Assembly: GCF_030247195.1 (NCBI RefSeq)
Contig: NW_026683305.1
Location: forward strand, 206,501 to 270,500
DNA from: Topomyia yanbarensis
Lineage: Eukaryota; Arthropoda; Insecta; Diptera; Culicidae
DNA: 64,000 bases
Reading direction: 5' to 3'
Both the position numbers and the translations under genes were made by a program. This document shows, in pieces, positions 11,590 through 22,859 of the stretch; the stretch's first letter is position 1, and each line of letters begins with the position of its first letter. The notes beneath the pieces are model-generated. The model had not been told where the DNA came from, did not search any database, and saw nothing but the letters and a program-made list of their open reading frames with translations.

Positions 11590-12790
11590 AGCGAAAGGGT
11601 GAGCATCCAAGTCAGTCTCACACGGTATGTTAAGGGTGAGCACAAAAGTCACCCTCACATAATATGTTAGAGGATAGCACAAAAGTCAGCCTCACAAGGT
11701 ATGAAAACGATGAGCACCCAAATAAGCCTCACATGGTATGTCAGAAGTGGGGCCTAAGAAAAATGTCCCACATGGGATGCCAGGGGGAGCGACAGGGTCC
11801 TAGTCAAAAAGGGCAAGTTGCTGGCTAGCGGGGGGCTATTTGTCAACTCGGATGCGCTAATTGCCCTTCAATTTGCCAGCAAATTGCTGGCAATTAGGGG
11901 GCTATTTCAAATGCAACATTTGGGCGATTTGCCACCGTCATTTTTTTGCCGCCCAACCCGCCCTTAAATCGCCCCCAAATCACCCACGGAACGCGCCATT
12001 TAATCGCCCTTAATTGCCTAATATGAAAATTAAAAATAATACTCATTTTCGGATTCATTATCTACTCACATATACTTTACCAGTATACTAGGTAATCACC
12101 AGCAAATTATAGGAAGAATCAATGGTGAAATTGGTATTGCACTTACCACAATCTGACGTTCATTAAGGCTCCAGGTCAGAGATTATGTTCCACTATACTT
12201 ACACACGATTCCACAATCTCCCACATTCTTTGGCTAAATGAAGTGGACTAGACAAACAAAGTACAATGGAGAACACACCAATTGTTCAAAAAAAAATTTT
12301 AAGTTTAAGCCAAACATGAACCGCCATGTTTGAAAAACGCGAAAAACAACCAAGTCCATTTCAGCCGCCAGAAAATTTGTCAAAGTATTTAAATTGCCTT
12401 TAAATCGCATTGGCAAATTGCATTTGTTCCGAGGGGCAATTAGCACAGGCGAGTTGAGTCAAACGTCAAACTTTTTAAATCGCCTGACCATGTTCGTCCG
12501 CATTTTTTTGACAGGGATGATTGAGAGTGAATCAGGTGATAGGGTGAGCATCCAAGTCAGCCTCACACGGTATGTTAGAGGCGAGCACAAAAGTAAGCCT
12601 AGCAAGGAATGAGTAAGATGAGCACACAAGTCAGCCTCGCAAGGAACGAAAAAGGTGAGCACAAAAGTCAGCCTCGTGTGGGAGTGTTTGAGAGTGAATC
12701 AAGGTGCGATAGAGAGAGCACCCAAGTAAGCCTCATACAGAACGTATGAACGCGTGAGTGAGAGTGAATGAGTACATTATGTACAGCCAT
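11590..12790 (+). repeat. Split minisatellite of GAGCAC..AAGTCAGCCTCAC units in an R1 3' region
   Basis: Units of roughly 35-40 bp, each with GTGAGCA(C/T)(A/C)(C/A)AAGTCAGCCTCAC followed by a GGTATG-like spacer, occur about four times at 11590-11750 and five times at 12540-12750. The two blocks share phase and wording, so they probably formed one array before the AT-rich insertion between them. The unit starts GAGC and ends GC.TCA, an imperfect inverted design also seen in the 3' UTR repeats at 62.1-62.5 kb. Confidence 0.6.
11790..12530. mobile_element. Probable insertion interrupting the minisatellite; class unknown
   Basis: The block is compositionally distinct. It begins near GTCAAAAAGGGC and ends near GCATTTTTTTGAC, giving weak inverted ends (GTCAAAAA), with GACAGGG on both sides. 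Its outer parts share CGCC(C/T)TTAAATCGCC-like words. I could not fix exact termini or a clean target duplication. Confidence 0.3.
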
Positions 12791-12834
12791 CCCCCAGAAG
12801 TCGGTGTTAATGGCAGCGTCACCATTCGAGCCCG

Positions 12835-13021
12835 ACACGCCCCCAGTGCACCCCGTGTGGTAGATTGGACCCTACCAATAGCACGTGTACTGGGCTAGGA
12901 TGTAAAGGTCTTCTCCATTGTAAAAAAAACACCCCTAGTACACCCTGTGTGGTAGCTTGGCATCTACTAATAGCACGTGTACTGGGTTAGTACGTAAATT
13001 GTATTCTCCATTGTAAAAAAA
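12835..13021 (+). repeat. Tandem duplication of a retroelement 3' tail (~93-bp unit, two copies)
   Basis: The unit runs from CCCCAGTGCACCC(C/T)GTGTGGTAG through AATAGCACGTGTACTGGG to CTCCATTGTAAAAAAA. It occurs at about 12840-12930 and again at 12931-13020. Each copy ends in an A-run, the usual form of a non-LTR 3' end duplicated during or after insertion. Confidence 0.65.
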
Positions 13022-14177
13022 TGCATAGATTAGGTTAGAATGGTCCTACTAGATGGCTATATGGTTAATAATACTCTTCCAAAAATGAGGAGGTTGGTTG
13101 AATACTTCCATTATGTTACATACACATTCCTAAAATATGTACTATTTCAAAAGTCGGATGACTTAGGTAGATGGGTTTTTATTGTATAATACTTGAGAGG
13201 GCATGGACTGCTAGATGATGGAACGATGAAATTCGACCGTTAGATGTATGTCTGTGTGTGCGTGTATTTTCTGAGGGTAGAAAAAATGTTCAAAAACGTC
13301 CTGAGCACTCAAGGAACGGGTTTGGGGAGCCACCTGACCCTCTAAAACAACTACTCTTGCCCGGAACCTGATTCCTTCTCGGCACTTCTTTACGGCATTA
13401 CTTCGGGAGCGAGGGGTTATGTGCATAGCACACACTCTTATCCAACTACTTAGTACATTCAGGTTTTTTTTTTGCGCGGGGGATACAGGCCGCGTAAATG
13501 GAAACCGCGTAGATTTCAAAGTCCACGTAAATGAAAACAGACTCGTACGGCCATCAGCCGGAACGTTGTAATATTTAAAACTAGCTCATACTTAAGACAC
13601 TAACCAAAACGTGAAGGCAAAATATTAAATCTCATGTTGTGAATATTGTGAGCACATTCTCGCTTATGGTCTAATCTCATCTATGCTGACCTGTCATGCA
13701 GAGCTTAGGGACTAAATTTCACAAGTGGTGTCACTCTTAATTGCTACCTACTCACGGCCCTTTTCTAACCGCGTGTGGCACTGCGCGTACCCCTTCGATT
13801 GTTGACACTTAACGTGCTCCTCACACGCTCAACTCCGTTCGTGAGATCGAACTTCCGATCGGCATCATGCAGCCAATATGATACGTCGACTGGTGTGACG
13901 CATGTTTCTTCTTGCAGATGGTATCTGGTCGAAGAGTGCAGCATTCCCTGCTCTCCAGTTCCCCGCGTGTGCGACGTCCTAACTAAAGCCAATCCGGAAC
14001 CGATTTGCTTGGTCTCACCGTGGAGGGTCTGCTCCGGAACCGAGTTGCCTCGTTCCGCCGTCCTAGCTCTACTCCGTGCACGGCAACGTCCTGTTTAGCT
14101 TTTCGCGGTTCCGCTTGGTTTTCAGCGGAACGCTATATATAACAAAATACAGTACATCAGTGCATGCTTCGATGTAA
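13022..14177. other. Gap; GC-richer stretch at 13760-14130 of unknown origin
   Basis: The part 13022-13740 is AT-rich apart from a short tract of CGCGTAAATG(G/A)AAAC-like words at 13495-13535. The part 13760-14130 is markedly GC-richer, with open frames on both strands and a TATATATAA box near 14134. It could be an LTR or an exon relic, but no motif supports either. Confidence 0.2.
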
Positions 14178-14640
14178 TCACGTGCCCTCTGACGTCGAAC
14201 TGAACCTCCGCGGAACAGTTTTGCAGTTTCTGAACAACAACACTTCCGTCTTGTGGTGAGCTATCTGCAGCTTGACTCCATTCAACCAGTTCTCAATCGC
14301 GTCTATTGTCTCCGTCACAGACACCTCCACTGCTTCAAGTGTCTCACCCATCAACGTTAGTGGCACGTCGTCCGTGAAACCCACGATTTTCAGTTTCCTG
14401 ACCAGCCGCAGTGTCAAGACCCCAGCGTACATCCCGTTCCAAACAGTTGAACTGAGAATGGAACCATGAGGAACAGTCGCTGTGACTCTCATGGACTTCT
14501 ACCGTTCGTTCGTCTCGTACAGCAGCATTCTGCTTTGGAAGTAGTTCAGGATCCGGCATAGATAGTCGGGTACCCTCATTCTGTGCAGCGGCGATGGCTC
14601 CCCAGCTGGTGCTGTTAAATGCCTTATACACATCAGTAAA
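14178..14640 (-). pseudogene. R1-clade reverse transcriptase fragment, minus strand
   Basis: Two overlapping minus frames hold RT motifs in order. The motif A relic is YKAFNSTSWGAIAAA. Then come PHGSILSSTVWNGMYAGVLTLRL, where GVPQGS has decayed, and KIVGFTDDVPLTLMGETLE, with FTDD in place of YADD, followed by HHKTEVLLFRNCK. The blocks align with the R1 copy at 60.5 kb (IMYNGVLTLEL, YADDVVLTITGETLEEVE, HHKTEVVLVSNRK), so both belong to one lineage. The catalytic Ala is replaced and a frameshift separates the parts, so it is inactive. It is only ~460 bp long. Confidence 0.7.
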
Positions 14641-14749
14641 ACCAGGGCAAAAGTCAAATGATTGCAGCGGCTACAGATTAAACAGAAAACGATACGGTGC
14701 CGGTCATGATTGACGTCAGGGATGGGAATCTGTAGACAAATGGTACAGG

Positions 14750-15865
14750 AGTGGCTGCCAGGCGGAAGGAGCTTTTTGAGTTGCTATCGGATAAACGGGT
14801 AGAGAACGCACAAACAGAATGAAAATTGTAAATGATGCACAAGCTGTAGATCTACCCATGCTAGACGAAGTACGAAAGGCTATTCGAGAGCTGAAAGGGA
14901 AGGACGGAGTCCCGGCCGAACTTTTTAAAGTCGGGAGAGACCTGCTGTACGAAGCAATCCACTGCGTGATCGGGATGATCTAGGGGAAGAAAAATGCCTT
15001 TGGTTGCATGGTCTCATAAGCCCTATCTTCAATAAGAACCACTAACTCAAGTATAATAACTAACGAGGCATAACGATCTTAAATATCGTCTATATGGTAA
15101 TCTCACGTGTTCTGTTTATTAGACTGCATAATACTCATAATCTGTTTGTGGATTTCAGGTGGTGTACGATTCAGTGAGTCGAAACAAATTGTGGCAGATA
15201 ATGCTTGAACATGGCTTTCCTACAAAATTGTATGTACTGCTTCGTATGATGTTGGATGGGTCGAATTAATACAATAGAATAGCCGGAGAGACATTCGACT
15301 CGTTTGAGACATTAGATGATGATGTTTACCATAGAACAGTAGAAGAAGCTGCAAGCATCGCACGGACTATAAAATTGGACAAGACAAAGTACATAGTAGC
15401 TAATAGAGTGCAAGGTAGTTCGAACGGTTGGTTCCGCTGTGGAATCCGATAGGGTACGGTACGAAGTTGTCGATGATTTCATAAATCTTAGAATAATATA
15501 GTGACATGTTATAACGATGTTAGCCCCCATTGTGAATAGACGCGTTGCAGCTATAGGACTTTCTTTAGTTTGCAGCCTACAGACGTGTACAAAACTTGCT
15601 CTATACAAATCACTAATACTCCCTGTAATTTTGTATGCCATGAGGCATGGGTGTTGAAGGAAGCAGACCATCAAGTGCTTGGTGTATTAGGGTGAAAAAT
15701 TCTGCGTTCAATACTTGGCAGTACAGTAGAAAATGGAGAATGATGCAGACGCCTGAACCATGAGCTGTGCCAAGTATACGAACGTGGTGACATTGGAAGA
15801 TTCGCAAAATATGGCAGACCAGAGTGGGCTGGACATGTAGTGCGAATGCTGCAACAGTCTAGCTA
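14750..15865 (+). pseudogene. RTE-like (BovB/JAM1 type) reverse transcriptase relic
   Basis: Short in-phase islands match the order of RTE-type RT. First is LDEVRKAIRELKGKDGVPAELFKVG followed by a stop. After an ~180-bp AT-rich gap comes YDSVSRNKLWQIMLEHGFPTKL. Near 15630 is EAWVLKEADHQVLGVL, then LNHELCQVYERGDIGRFAKY, then RPEWAGHVVRM. These mark the finger, motif A, thumb and C-terminal regions. The palm between them, including YADD, is mostly deleted, and stops are frequent. RTE elements lack RNase H, and none is seen. Neither end of the element can be placed. Longer minus-strand frames in the region are antisense shadows. Confidence 0.6.
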
Positions 15866-15974
15866 ACGTTATACTCGGAAGAGAGCCTTAAATATGTCGT
15901 CAAATTCGAGGTTGGTCCTGCACTCGCTGGTATTCCAGTAACTTAGAAATCTAAAAATGAATTTCAAACGGTGT

Positions 15975-16008
15975 CACACAGGCCAGGATTTTTAAACCTT
16001 ACTAGAAA
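15975..16008 (+). mobile_element. Solo 3' terminus of an R1-clade element
   Basis: CACAGGCCAGG.TTTT.AAAC and ACCTTACTA.AAAAAA appear here in the same order as at the 3' end of the R1 element at 62757-62803. As there, the sequence that follows contains GTCGAACTGAGTC, the flank of the microsatellite target. It is a strongly 5'-truncated relative. Confidence 0.5.
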
Positions 16009-16791
16009 AAATACACTCTCGAGCACAGGAATTGTCCCAATTCGTCGAACTGAGTCCATTGGTATATAAGACTCAGGCTTCGGAAAAACTCTAGAAAAAT
16101 GGAGCGAATTGTTATATAAAAAATATAATATATTATGAAATCTACATTGTATGGTTTATATATTTTTACGAATATGTTTTTACAGTGTCAACTAAATTAG
16201 CTTTATCTTGATTTCAGTAGATTAGCGTTCAGAATCGATTGCTGGAAATTCTGGAATAAGATGTCTTGCTGGTAGGAGGATGGGTAGTTTCTGATGGCTC
16301 TGCACATCATTCGTATGCTAGATTGTTCTCGCTGAAAATATGATAATGTAAACAATGATTAGTGCAATGGTTGTATACAGTTTGATATAGTCGTTTGGTA
16401 TAAGCTCATTTGTCATAATAGTTGCAGTGATTGAGACTGGTAGTTTTTTTATTGCGTAAACTGCACGTTTGTTCCATATTGAAAATACAATCAATTAACA
16501 GTTGACCCAGTTCATCTAAATCTAGTTGAAGTGATTTAAGCAGTTTGGAGTTTACTAGTTTACACGCAGTGATTATAGTTTTTGGTCAGTTTCAGAGCGA
16601 GCTTTCAAAAATGCAAAAGGGTATTGGGATTATTAGTTAACCAAAAAAATACGCTAAACCACTTGTCCTAAGCAACCTTCATGCCAAACGAACGACCACC
16701 AATACAATTGTCATTGATTAGAAAATCAACCACACGTTCTTTCATGCCGTTTTTACTTGACCATGAAACTGTTAGATCTAAACTGGATATA
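16009..16791. other. Fragment of a dispersed repeat then AT-rich sequence
   Basis: The stretch 16020-16110 carries the words CGTCGAACTGAGTC, TGGTATATAAGACTC and TTCGGAAAAA, also found at 23250-23320. The remainder to 16791 is AT-rich without recognised coding or repeat structure. Confidence 0.4.
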
Positions 16792-17110
16792 GGGTGATGA
16801 GCCTATTTTCACCATACTAAGCAAGGTGCCTCACTAATTCGGTAATTTCTTGCCTTACAATCAATGGAATGCGTAAAAATTTACATCAACCGCTTTGCTT
16901 CGTTGTTAAGAACCAATATAATAACATAAATGCGTTGAAAACAGTCAAATTCTCGTGTTTGAGCACAATGAAAACTCGAATCGAGTGCCCCTATTGTTAC
17001 GCTACCATTTGACTCTATGCGTTGAACAAAGATGGCAGACACTGCTCTAACCAACGGCTTCAAATGGGTAGGGTGATAATAGAAACATGGCACAAATAGG
17101 CTCATCACCC
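16792..17110. mobile_element. MITE with GGGTGATGAGCC ends and TA target duplication
   Basis: The element begins GGGTGATGAGCCTATTTT and ends AAATAGGCTCATCACCC, and is flanked by TA on both sides (16790-16791, 17111-17112). Terminal repeats and a TA duplication fit the Tc1/mariner superfamily. A second copy lacking its left part lies at 47127-47274, with long near-identical internal sequence such as CGAGTGCCCCTATTGTTACG. Confidence 0.75.
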
Positions 17111-17303
17111 TAATACAATATTTGTCTAAACAAGTAACTATTGCGATTTTAAGACACTCTTCAAGCCCCTTTAAAAACTTAGATTTCACTTGATGCGTGC
17201 TATAAAACATTAAATACTACTTGAGAAGTAACTCCAAAAAAACTCATCTGTGGTTATGCTGACGTTTGTGCTGATCAGGTGAATGAATGCTTTGGTATAC
17301 ACA

Positions 17304-17591
17304 TCATAGTCGTATTAACACACCTCCGTATGAAAGGACACACCCAATAAATGTCTTATCACATGCTTCACAACTGAAGAACCGTTCACCGCGATGTGAC
17401 CGGATGTGTTCGACAAGGCGCTTTTCATGTAGGAATCGTGTGCATTCGTGTGGAAATATTCCATCGATAGTTGAGACGAAAAATTCTATCTTCAATTTTT
17501 TGGGTGGATTCCGATTGTCCTGCATATCTTCCCGTGCGTGAGATTCAACGTGTTTTTCACTAAAATATGAGTTCGTGAAAAACTGTGTCAA
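17304..17591 (-). pseudogene. C2H2 zinc-finger protein fragment
   Basis: The minus frame contains FTNSYFSEKHVESH (the end of one finger, with an H-x3-H pair), then a 25-residue linker, then HECTRFLHEKRLVEHIRSH, and RGERFFSCEACDKTFIG. The last piece has the linker-like RGERF and the opening C-x2-C of the next finger. The spacing is that of classical C2H2 DNA-binding proteins, but the first cysteine pairs of two fingers are missing or displaced and the frame stops inside a finger. It may be a decayed gene copy or an exon with sequence changes. I see no clear splice signals and no neighbouring exon. Confidence 0.5.
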
Positions 17592-18132
17592 CTTACATTC
17601 CGTTAGAAAAACGTACTTACCTCTGCGGTGGCTCAGTAGCTTGTGTAGAACGCACTACACATATGCTCCTTCAAGAGGACAATAATTCAATCCTTTATCA
17701 TACACATTATTTGTCTACTTTATGAATATACATCTACGCGACCAGAAAATTTTTCAAATCAAAATCTTCGCCGCACACGGTGCTTGTGTACCTGGCACAA
17801 TGTACAACAACGCACCGCTGAGTGAATTCCGATGGTTTCATAAGCCAACGCTCCCGGATAAATCCTTACTTCAGACAGTTCTTCTTACGAAGGAATCCAT
17901 GATTTACACGGGAAATGCTGGATCCAGTCTGTTGGGCTAATATTCACCTTATTTGCAGGCATTCTCTCGTAAACTAAACACTAAACTGCATAAAATATAT
18001 TGGATATATTTTTATGCACTAAACTGCATAAAATATATAGCCATTATAAGTTGTTTTGACGTTTGTGTTGTTGGTGTTAGTGCGTGCACTGGCTCCACCG
18101 ACAAAATTTTCGGTGCCAAATATCTGCCCCGA
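17592..18132. other. Gap with an unrecognised short open frame at 17722-17940
   Basis: The plus-strand frame 17722-17940 encodes 72 residues ending GNAGSSLLG. No family is recognised and there is no supporting context. The rest is AT-rich. Confidence 0.2.
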
Positions 18133-18240
18133 AATTGCACTGGAATTGCACTTTTTTATTGCAGTTCCAATCAATGGAACATGGTGTCGGTGTTTTGACA
18201 ATACTTCTGCAAGAAAAGTGCAATTTCAGTGCAAAGAACT
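18133..18240. repeat. Small inverted repeat (about 33-bp arms)
   Basis: GAAATTGCACTGGAATTGCA at about 18130 pairs with the reverse complement of the segment around 18205-18238 (AAAAGTGCAATTTCAGTGC), giving a hairpin with a ~40-bp loop. It abuts the left end of the Transib-like element at 18247, but its arms are not part of that terminal repeat. Confidence 0.55.
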
Positions 18241-19754
18241 ACACCGCACTATGGGGCGGCATGTGGCCAAAAATTGAAAAATGCATCAACTCCAATTTAA
18301 TTAAAGTTTATACTGAGTATTTCTATATACTCTAGTTAAGAAAACTCCTAAGTATCTCAGAAAAATATTCGACATGACTAGGTAATATGGATGTTTGAAG
18401 ATAAAAATTATGAAAAAGACATACTACGCGCGTTTTCTCAACTGTTCGTATCTCTGCTAAAATTTGCATGAAGCATATGTTCATATATGTCAATTGAAAG
18501 CTAACAATACCAGCTTTGTGATAAAACTATTGAAAATGCATATATATTGTATCGGTATAGAGTTTTATGAAAAAAAAAACCTTACAATGTACTAAAATAT
18601 CCCTAAATTGGACCCGAGAAAAAAGTCCCCCAATGTCCCCCTGAACTCTCGATTGGGGATGCAAGTATGATGTATCTTTTAACTTATAGCGAAGGTTTCA
18701 GTTGCCTATATTTGCCCTAAGCTGAGAACGCTTCAATCGAAATTTCGATGACAGTCACAATTAGTAGACGTAACAACATAACACAGGTCAAAATGGTTTA
18801 GTAGTTGGAAAGCTAAGGGTTATTTCCGAAGTAATTTGCTGCGATGAATCCGAATTCGGTGTCAAAATGTCAGGATTTTGTGATATTGGAGGTTGTGTAC
18901 TCGAAAAACTGCGTTTTTCCTACTTTTGAGGTCAAAGTACATGATGAATGAAAATTTGTATTCTGGCTCTTCAGTTACACCATTTAGTACCACTGTGATC
19001 CATTAATTTGAGTAGTCAAGATGTCAAGACATGTTTAACTTAAGATTTCAATAGATCAATTACGATTTTTTTTGCAAATTTATGGTTATATGAAGTTACG
19101 AAATATATCCCATCGACGTCTTTTGATTCACCGTTTTGAATACGCCGTATTGGAAAAGCAATTTATATTTTTTGACTTCATTTTCGTTCTCAGCGACTTT
19201 CAAAACTCCCATGTGAAAATGTTCAAGGAAAATCATACAGTAAAAAGTACTTAATACAAATTCTAATGAATTCGAAGGGATACAAATGCTAATAAGGTGA
19301 AGGGCGCCGGAAACTGCCATTCCATTTATCGTATCAACGATGAATTAATTGTCAAAACAGCCTTCTATTAACTTATATTCAAATACATACGTGAAAATAT
19401 CTATCTGTCACATTCGCGACTTGCATTTTGTCTCTGTCACTCTCTATGTGAAGAGTTAAAAGACACATCCCGGATAGAATTTTACAATAGCATTTACCCT
19501 ACAAACAATCATAAAACAATAAATATTATAGTTATTACTGTTTCAACATTGTTCGATGCCAAGTTCTCACAGTAGATTTACAATAAAATTTTATGTAACA
19601 ATAAATTTCACTGTTCAGTGAAAAACTGATACAGTGCATTCACATTAAATTTTACTGTTTTCGAGAAAAAAATGTATGGAGAAAAATTGATTTTTTTAAT
19701 GTTAATGTTTTTCACTGTGAAAGTCTATTTTACATTGAAATTTACTGTAAAAAC

Positions 19755-19830
19755 CGATTTAATCCACCTAGCAGTGAGATGAGACATTTCTTACACATAT
19801 CACTGTTGGATCATTCATTAGTTTGCAGAA
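19755..19830 (+). repeat. Left-end fragment of family X and a short dispersed repeat
   Basis: TTTAATCCACCTAGCAGTG equals the start of family X copies at 35413, 51670 and 53570. It switches directly to GAGATGAGACATTTCTTACACATATCA..GTTGGAT, which recurs at 47052-47092. The junction shows that one repeat has been truncated by, or fused to, another. Confidence 0.55.
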
Positions 19831-19919
19831 CTCATGCGAAGTAGTAAATCAAAATTATCAAATACACGAATCAAATTATATTAGCTTAATTAATGAAAAT
19901 TTAGACTATATTTAGAAAT

Positions 19920-20480
19920 AAGTATAAGATTAATAGAATGAATTGACTCAAACTAACAAATTGAATTAAATGAATAAAATGAATCAATTTAATCAAATTA
20001 ATCAAATGAATCAAGTGAAGCAAATGAATCAAAAGAATTAAATGAATCAATTTAATTAAAGGGTTCAAATGAATAAAATGAATGGAATGAACTAAGAAAC
20101 TAAAATGAATAAAGAATAAATTAAATGAATAAATGAAACAAACGAACCAAATAAATAAAATGAAGTGAATTGACAAAATGAATAAAAAAGAAGAAAATGC
20201 ATTGATTGAAATGATAAATTAATCGATGTTGTAAGGTTATAAATTTATAGAAAAAATAAATTGTGTCAGAAGCATTATTTGGATGAAATGAATAAAACTG
20301 AAAAAATAGTCAGGTTAATAAAATGTTCTTCATTTTAAACAAAATGTATGAAATGAATGAAAACAGGGAATAAAATAAGTGAAATGAATGATATGACTAA
20401 AATGCACGAAATGAATAAACTGATCAGAGTGAATCCAAATGATAAAACGAATAAAGTATATTAAGTGAACGCTGATTAAC
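19920..20480. repeat. Degenerate AATGAATAAAATGAATCAA simple-sequence tract
   Basis: For about 550 bp the plus strand repeats variants of AATGAA(T/A)(A/C)AA with no fixed long period. The minus-strand open frame 20176-19901 is translated from it and is an artefact of low complexity. Confidence 0.8.
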
Positions 20481-21948
20481 AAAATTAATAAAAAGATGCT
20501 GCATGAAACAATTAATTAAAATGCAATAATCATTTATAGTTAAAGTTAAAAAACATTTTTGAATAAAATAAGAAAATATATAATCCAGATTGTACGAATT
20601 TGAGAACCATTACATCAGAAAGTTATGAAATGATTTTGAAAATTGTATCTTCCGAGGAAAGGCTAATTAATATACCATGGGATCTCTAGGGCTTCTATCC
20701 TTTTTTGTTTTAGTATTTTCGTTTTTACGCTTCTTTACTTGACGGCGTCGTTTTAAGATTATTTAGTGTTTCAACATTATTGATAGACCTTAATTAGTTA
20801 TCAGGAACCTGGAATGTTCAATTTGCTTTGGAAATCAAAGTTTACTTTTTGGTCATATATTCCCGAAAAATATTGTGCAGAATAGAATTTGCTGGTCCAG
20901 TAATTTAACGCGCAGTTGAATATAGTAAAGTGAGACAAGGTCACATGACACATTCTTTCGTGACGTTTACAACGATTTGACGAATCATCATTCGACAAAT
21001 ATGTCATAACTTTATCAAATTAACGCCTGCATCAAAACTTATTACAGATTCGGAAAGTAGACAAAATCTCACGAAAGCCCTTTGAACAGAGAGCAAAAGA
21101 TGGAGAATGCGATTTGTAAAAGAGACAAGTAGATATTTCAAAGTTTTCATTTGAATTAAAATAAATAGTGTGAAGTGTCTAGGCTATGTCGATAGCATAA
21201 AAGGCGTGCATTCAGTTGATTATAATGCAGTCTCTTTCCAGTCATCCTTATAGCTTGCATATTGTTTCGTTCGGAATTCTCGTTCAGGAAATATGGATAA
21301 ATAAGCCCTGTACAATCCAATACTGTGAAAAAGAAATGGTTCAAACTGTCAGGATGGCAAAAATGTAGTCAGATCAACTATCTGTCCAATGCATAAACTC
21401 TGATTGCAATCCTCGCTAATTTACTTGTACAATATGGAAAACTCGAACGAAACGTGTGCTGAATTATCCAATGCCTCACTACTAATTGTGACTTCCATTG
21501 AAACTTCAATTGAAGTGTACTCAGTATAGAGCAGATATGGACGAGGATAAGTTAGAAGACACCTTGTACTTGCATCCCCCATTGAGAGTGGGGACTTTAG
21601 GAGACTTCTTTTCCCGGATCTAATTCGTGGATATTTTTGGGCTTTGATCCGTTATTTTTCATGAAAGCTCATACCAATATAAAGTATGTGCATTTTCAAT
21701 AATATCATCACAAAAAGGTGTTCTCAGTTTTCACATGACATATTTGAGCATATGTTTTATTCAAAATTCAATAGAGATACGAAGAGTTGAAATATCGCAC
21801 GTGGAATGTCCCACCTCCCAGTTAAGCCACATATTTTTCTGAGATAGCTATGAATTTCCTTTATTATAGTGTTTATACAAGCTTTGAATGAAACAGAAAT
21901 AAATTTGAGTTGATGTAGTTTTCGATGGTCACCTGTCTACCCATAGTG

Positions 21949-22859
21949 CAACGTTTCGAAATACCAATTCCACCTTGAAAATAGTCATAGTTTTCCCATA
22001 AGGCAAATATTTTGCAAATTTTCTCGGACTACAAATATTTTATTTGACATGTAGGATGTATTATTAAACTTGTTTCCGCGAGTCTCTTGTACACTAAAAT
22101 GCAAAGAAAATAATAGGGCAACAGACAAAAAATAGTTTTGTTTTCTCAAACCTTCACAATTACATCGCACACATGAAATTAGCTTGAATATTAATAAAGA
22201 TTAGCAGAGAATCTTATCACACAACTTAGAAATGGATAGAGAAATAGCAAGATAGATGTGAGTCGTGACAGTTGTTACCAACATGAAGAAAGAGAGAGAG
22301 TGAGATAGATATGGGGAGGGCATGTGAGGCCATGCCAGACCTTATTTTTAAAGATATATTATGCGATATATTGATTCCTTACATCCTTATTATAAATAAT
22401 GTAAGTAGTAATTTTTGCGCCATAACCAATATAATCTAAATTTTGCAAAGAGCTAAATTTTTGCTAGAGTTTTGGGATTCAAAAATACAGTTTCTTTCGG
22501 TGATGCCACGAGTATAATTGTATGAGAAGTCTTATCTCACTACTAGGTGAATTACTTGATGATCTGTATAGTTATATACCATCCAATATTTACTTCACGA
22601 TTGAACGCAACGCCTAATCCAAGGGATAAATACATGAACTCTAGAAAAAAAATCACTATGAACGCATTATTTTGTTTTTGTAGTGAACTTACATATTGAT
22701 TTTTGAGAAATAGTTCAATTATTATATAGGTAATTCACAAAATGTTTTCAAAATCGAATTCCTTGAATCACGTAGATGTGTTTTCATACCCTGATGTTCA
22801 AAATCGGTTTAGTTTTGCCCCTAAAACATCAGTAAAGCAATACTCTATATGAAACGGTC
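21949..22859. other. Gap, AT-rich, nothing recognised
   Basis: No coding similarity, inverted ends or tandem structure could be seen between the end of the Transib-like element and the next dispersed repeat. Confidence 0.4.

Larger units (their letters stand above)
10530..13021 (+). mobile_element. Decayed R1-clade non-LTR retrotransposon, 5'-truncated
   Basis: Broken reverse transcriptase frames (10541-11350) are followed by a 3' region with a minisatellite and a duplicated A-rich tail. The 5' end lacks ORF1, the endonuclease and the first part of RT. The 3' limit is taken at the last A-run (CTCCATTGTAAAAAAA, ending about 13020). An unrelated AT-rich block of about 730 bp (11790-12530) appears to interrupt the 3' region. 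Confidence 0.55.
18247..21948. mobile_element. Transib-like non-autonomous foldback element (3702 bp)
   Basis: The left end CACTATGGGGCGGC and the right end CTACCCATAGTG are inverted. Diverged inverted similarity continues inward for about 500 bp: GGGGATGCAAGTA near 18655 pairs with TACTTGCATCCCCCATTG near 21570, and the flanking blocks correspond. Five-bp flanks CACCG (18242-18246) and CAACG (21949-21953) match at four of five positions. CACTATGG ends with a 5-bp duplication are typical of Transib. The core, about 18800-21440, is AT-rich and holds a simple-repeat tract and no transposase frame. The arms are more diverged than in the element at 4451-6428, so this one is older. Confidence 0.6.

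Noticed and set aside
15312..15807. Minus-strand frames of 64-120 residues
   Set aside because: They are antisense to the RTE-like relic, whose plus-strand blocks match known RT order.
19901..20176. 91-residue minus frame resembling a membrane protein
   Set aside because: It arises from the AATGAATAAA-type simple repeat; the hydrophobicity reflects base composition only.
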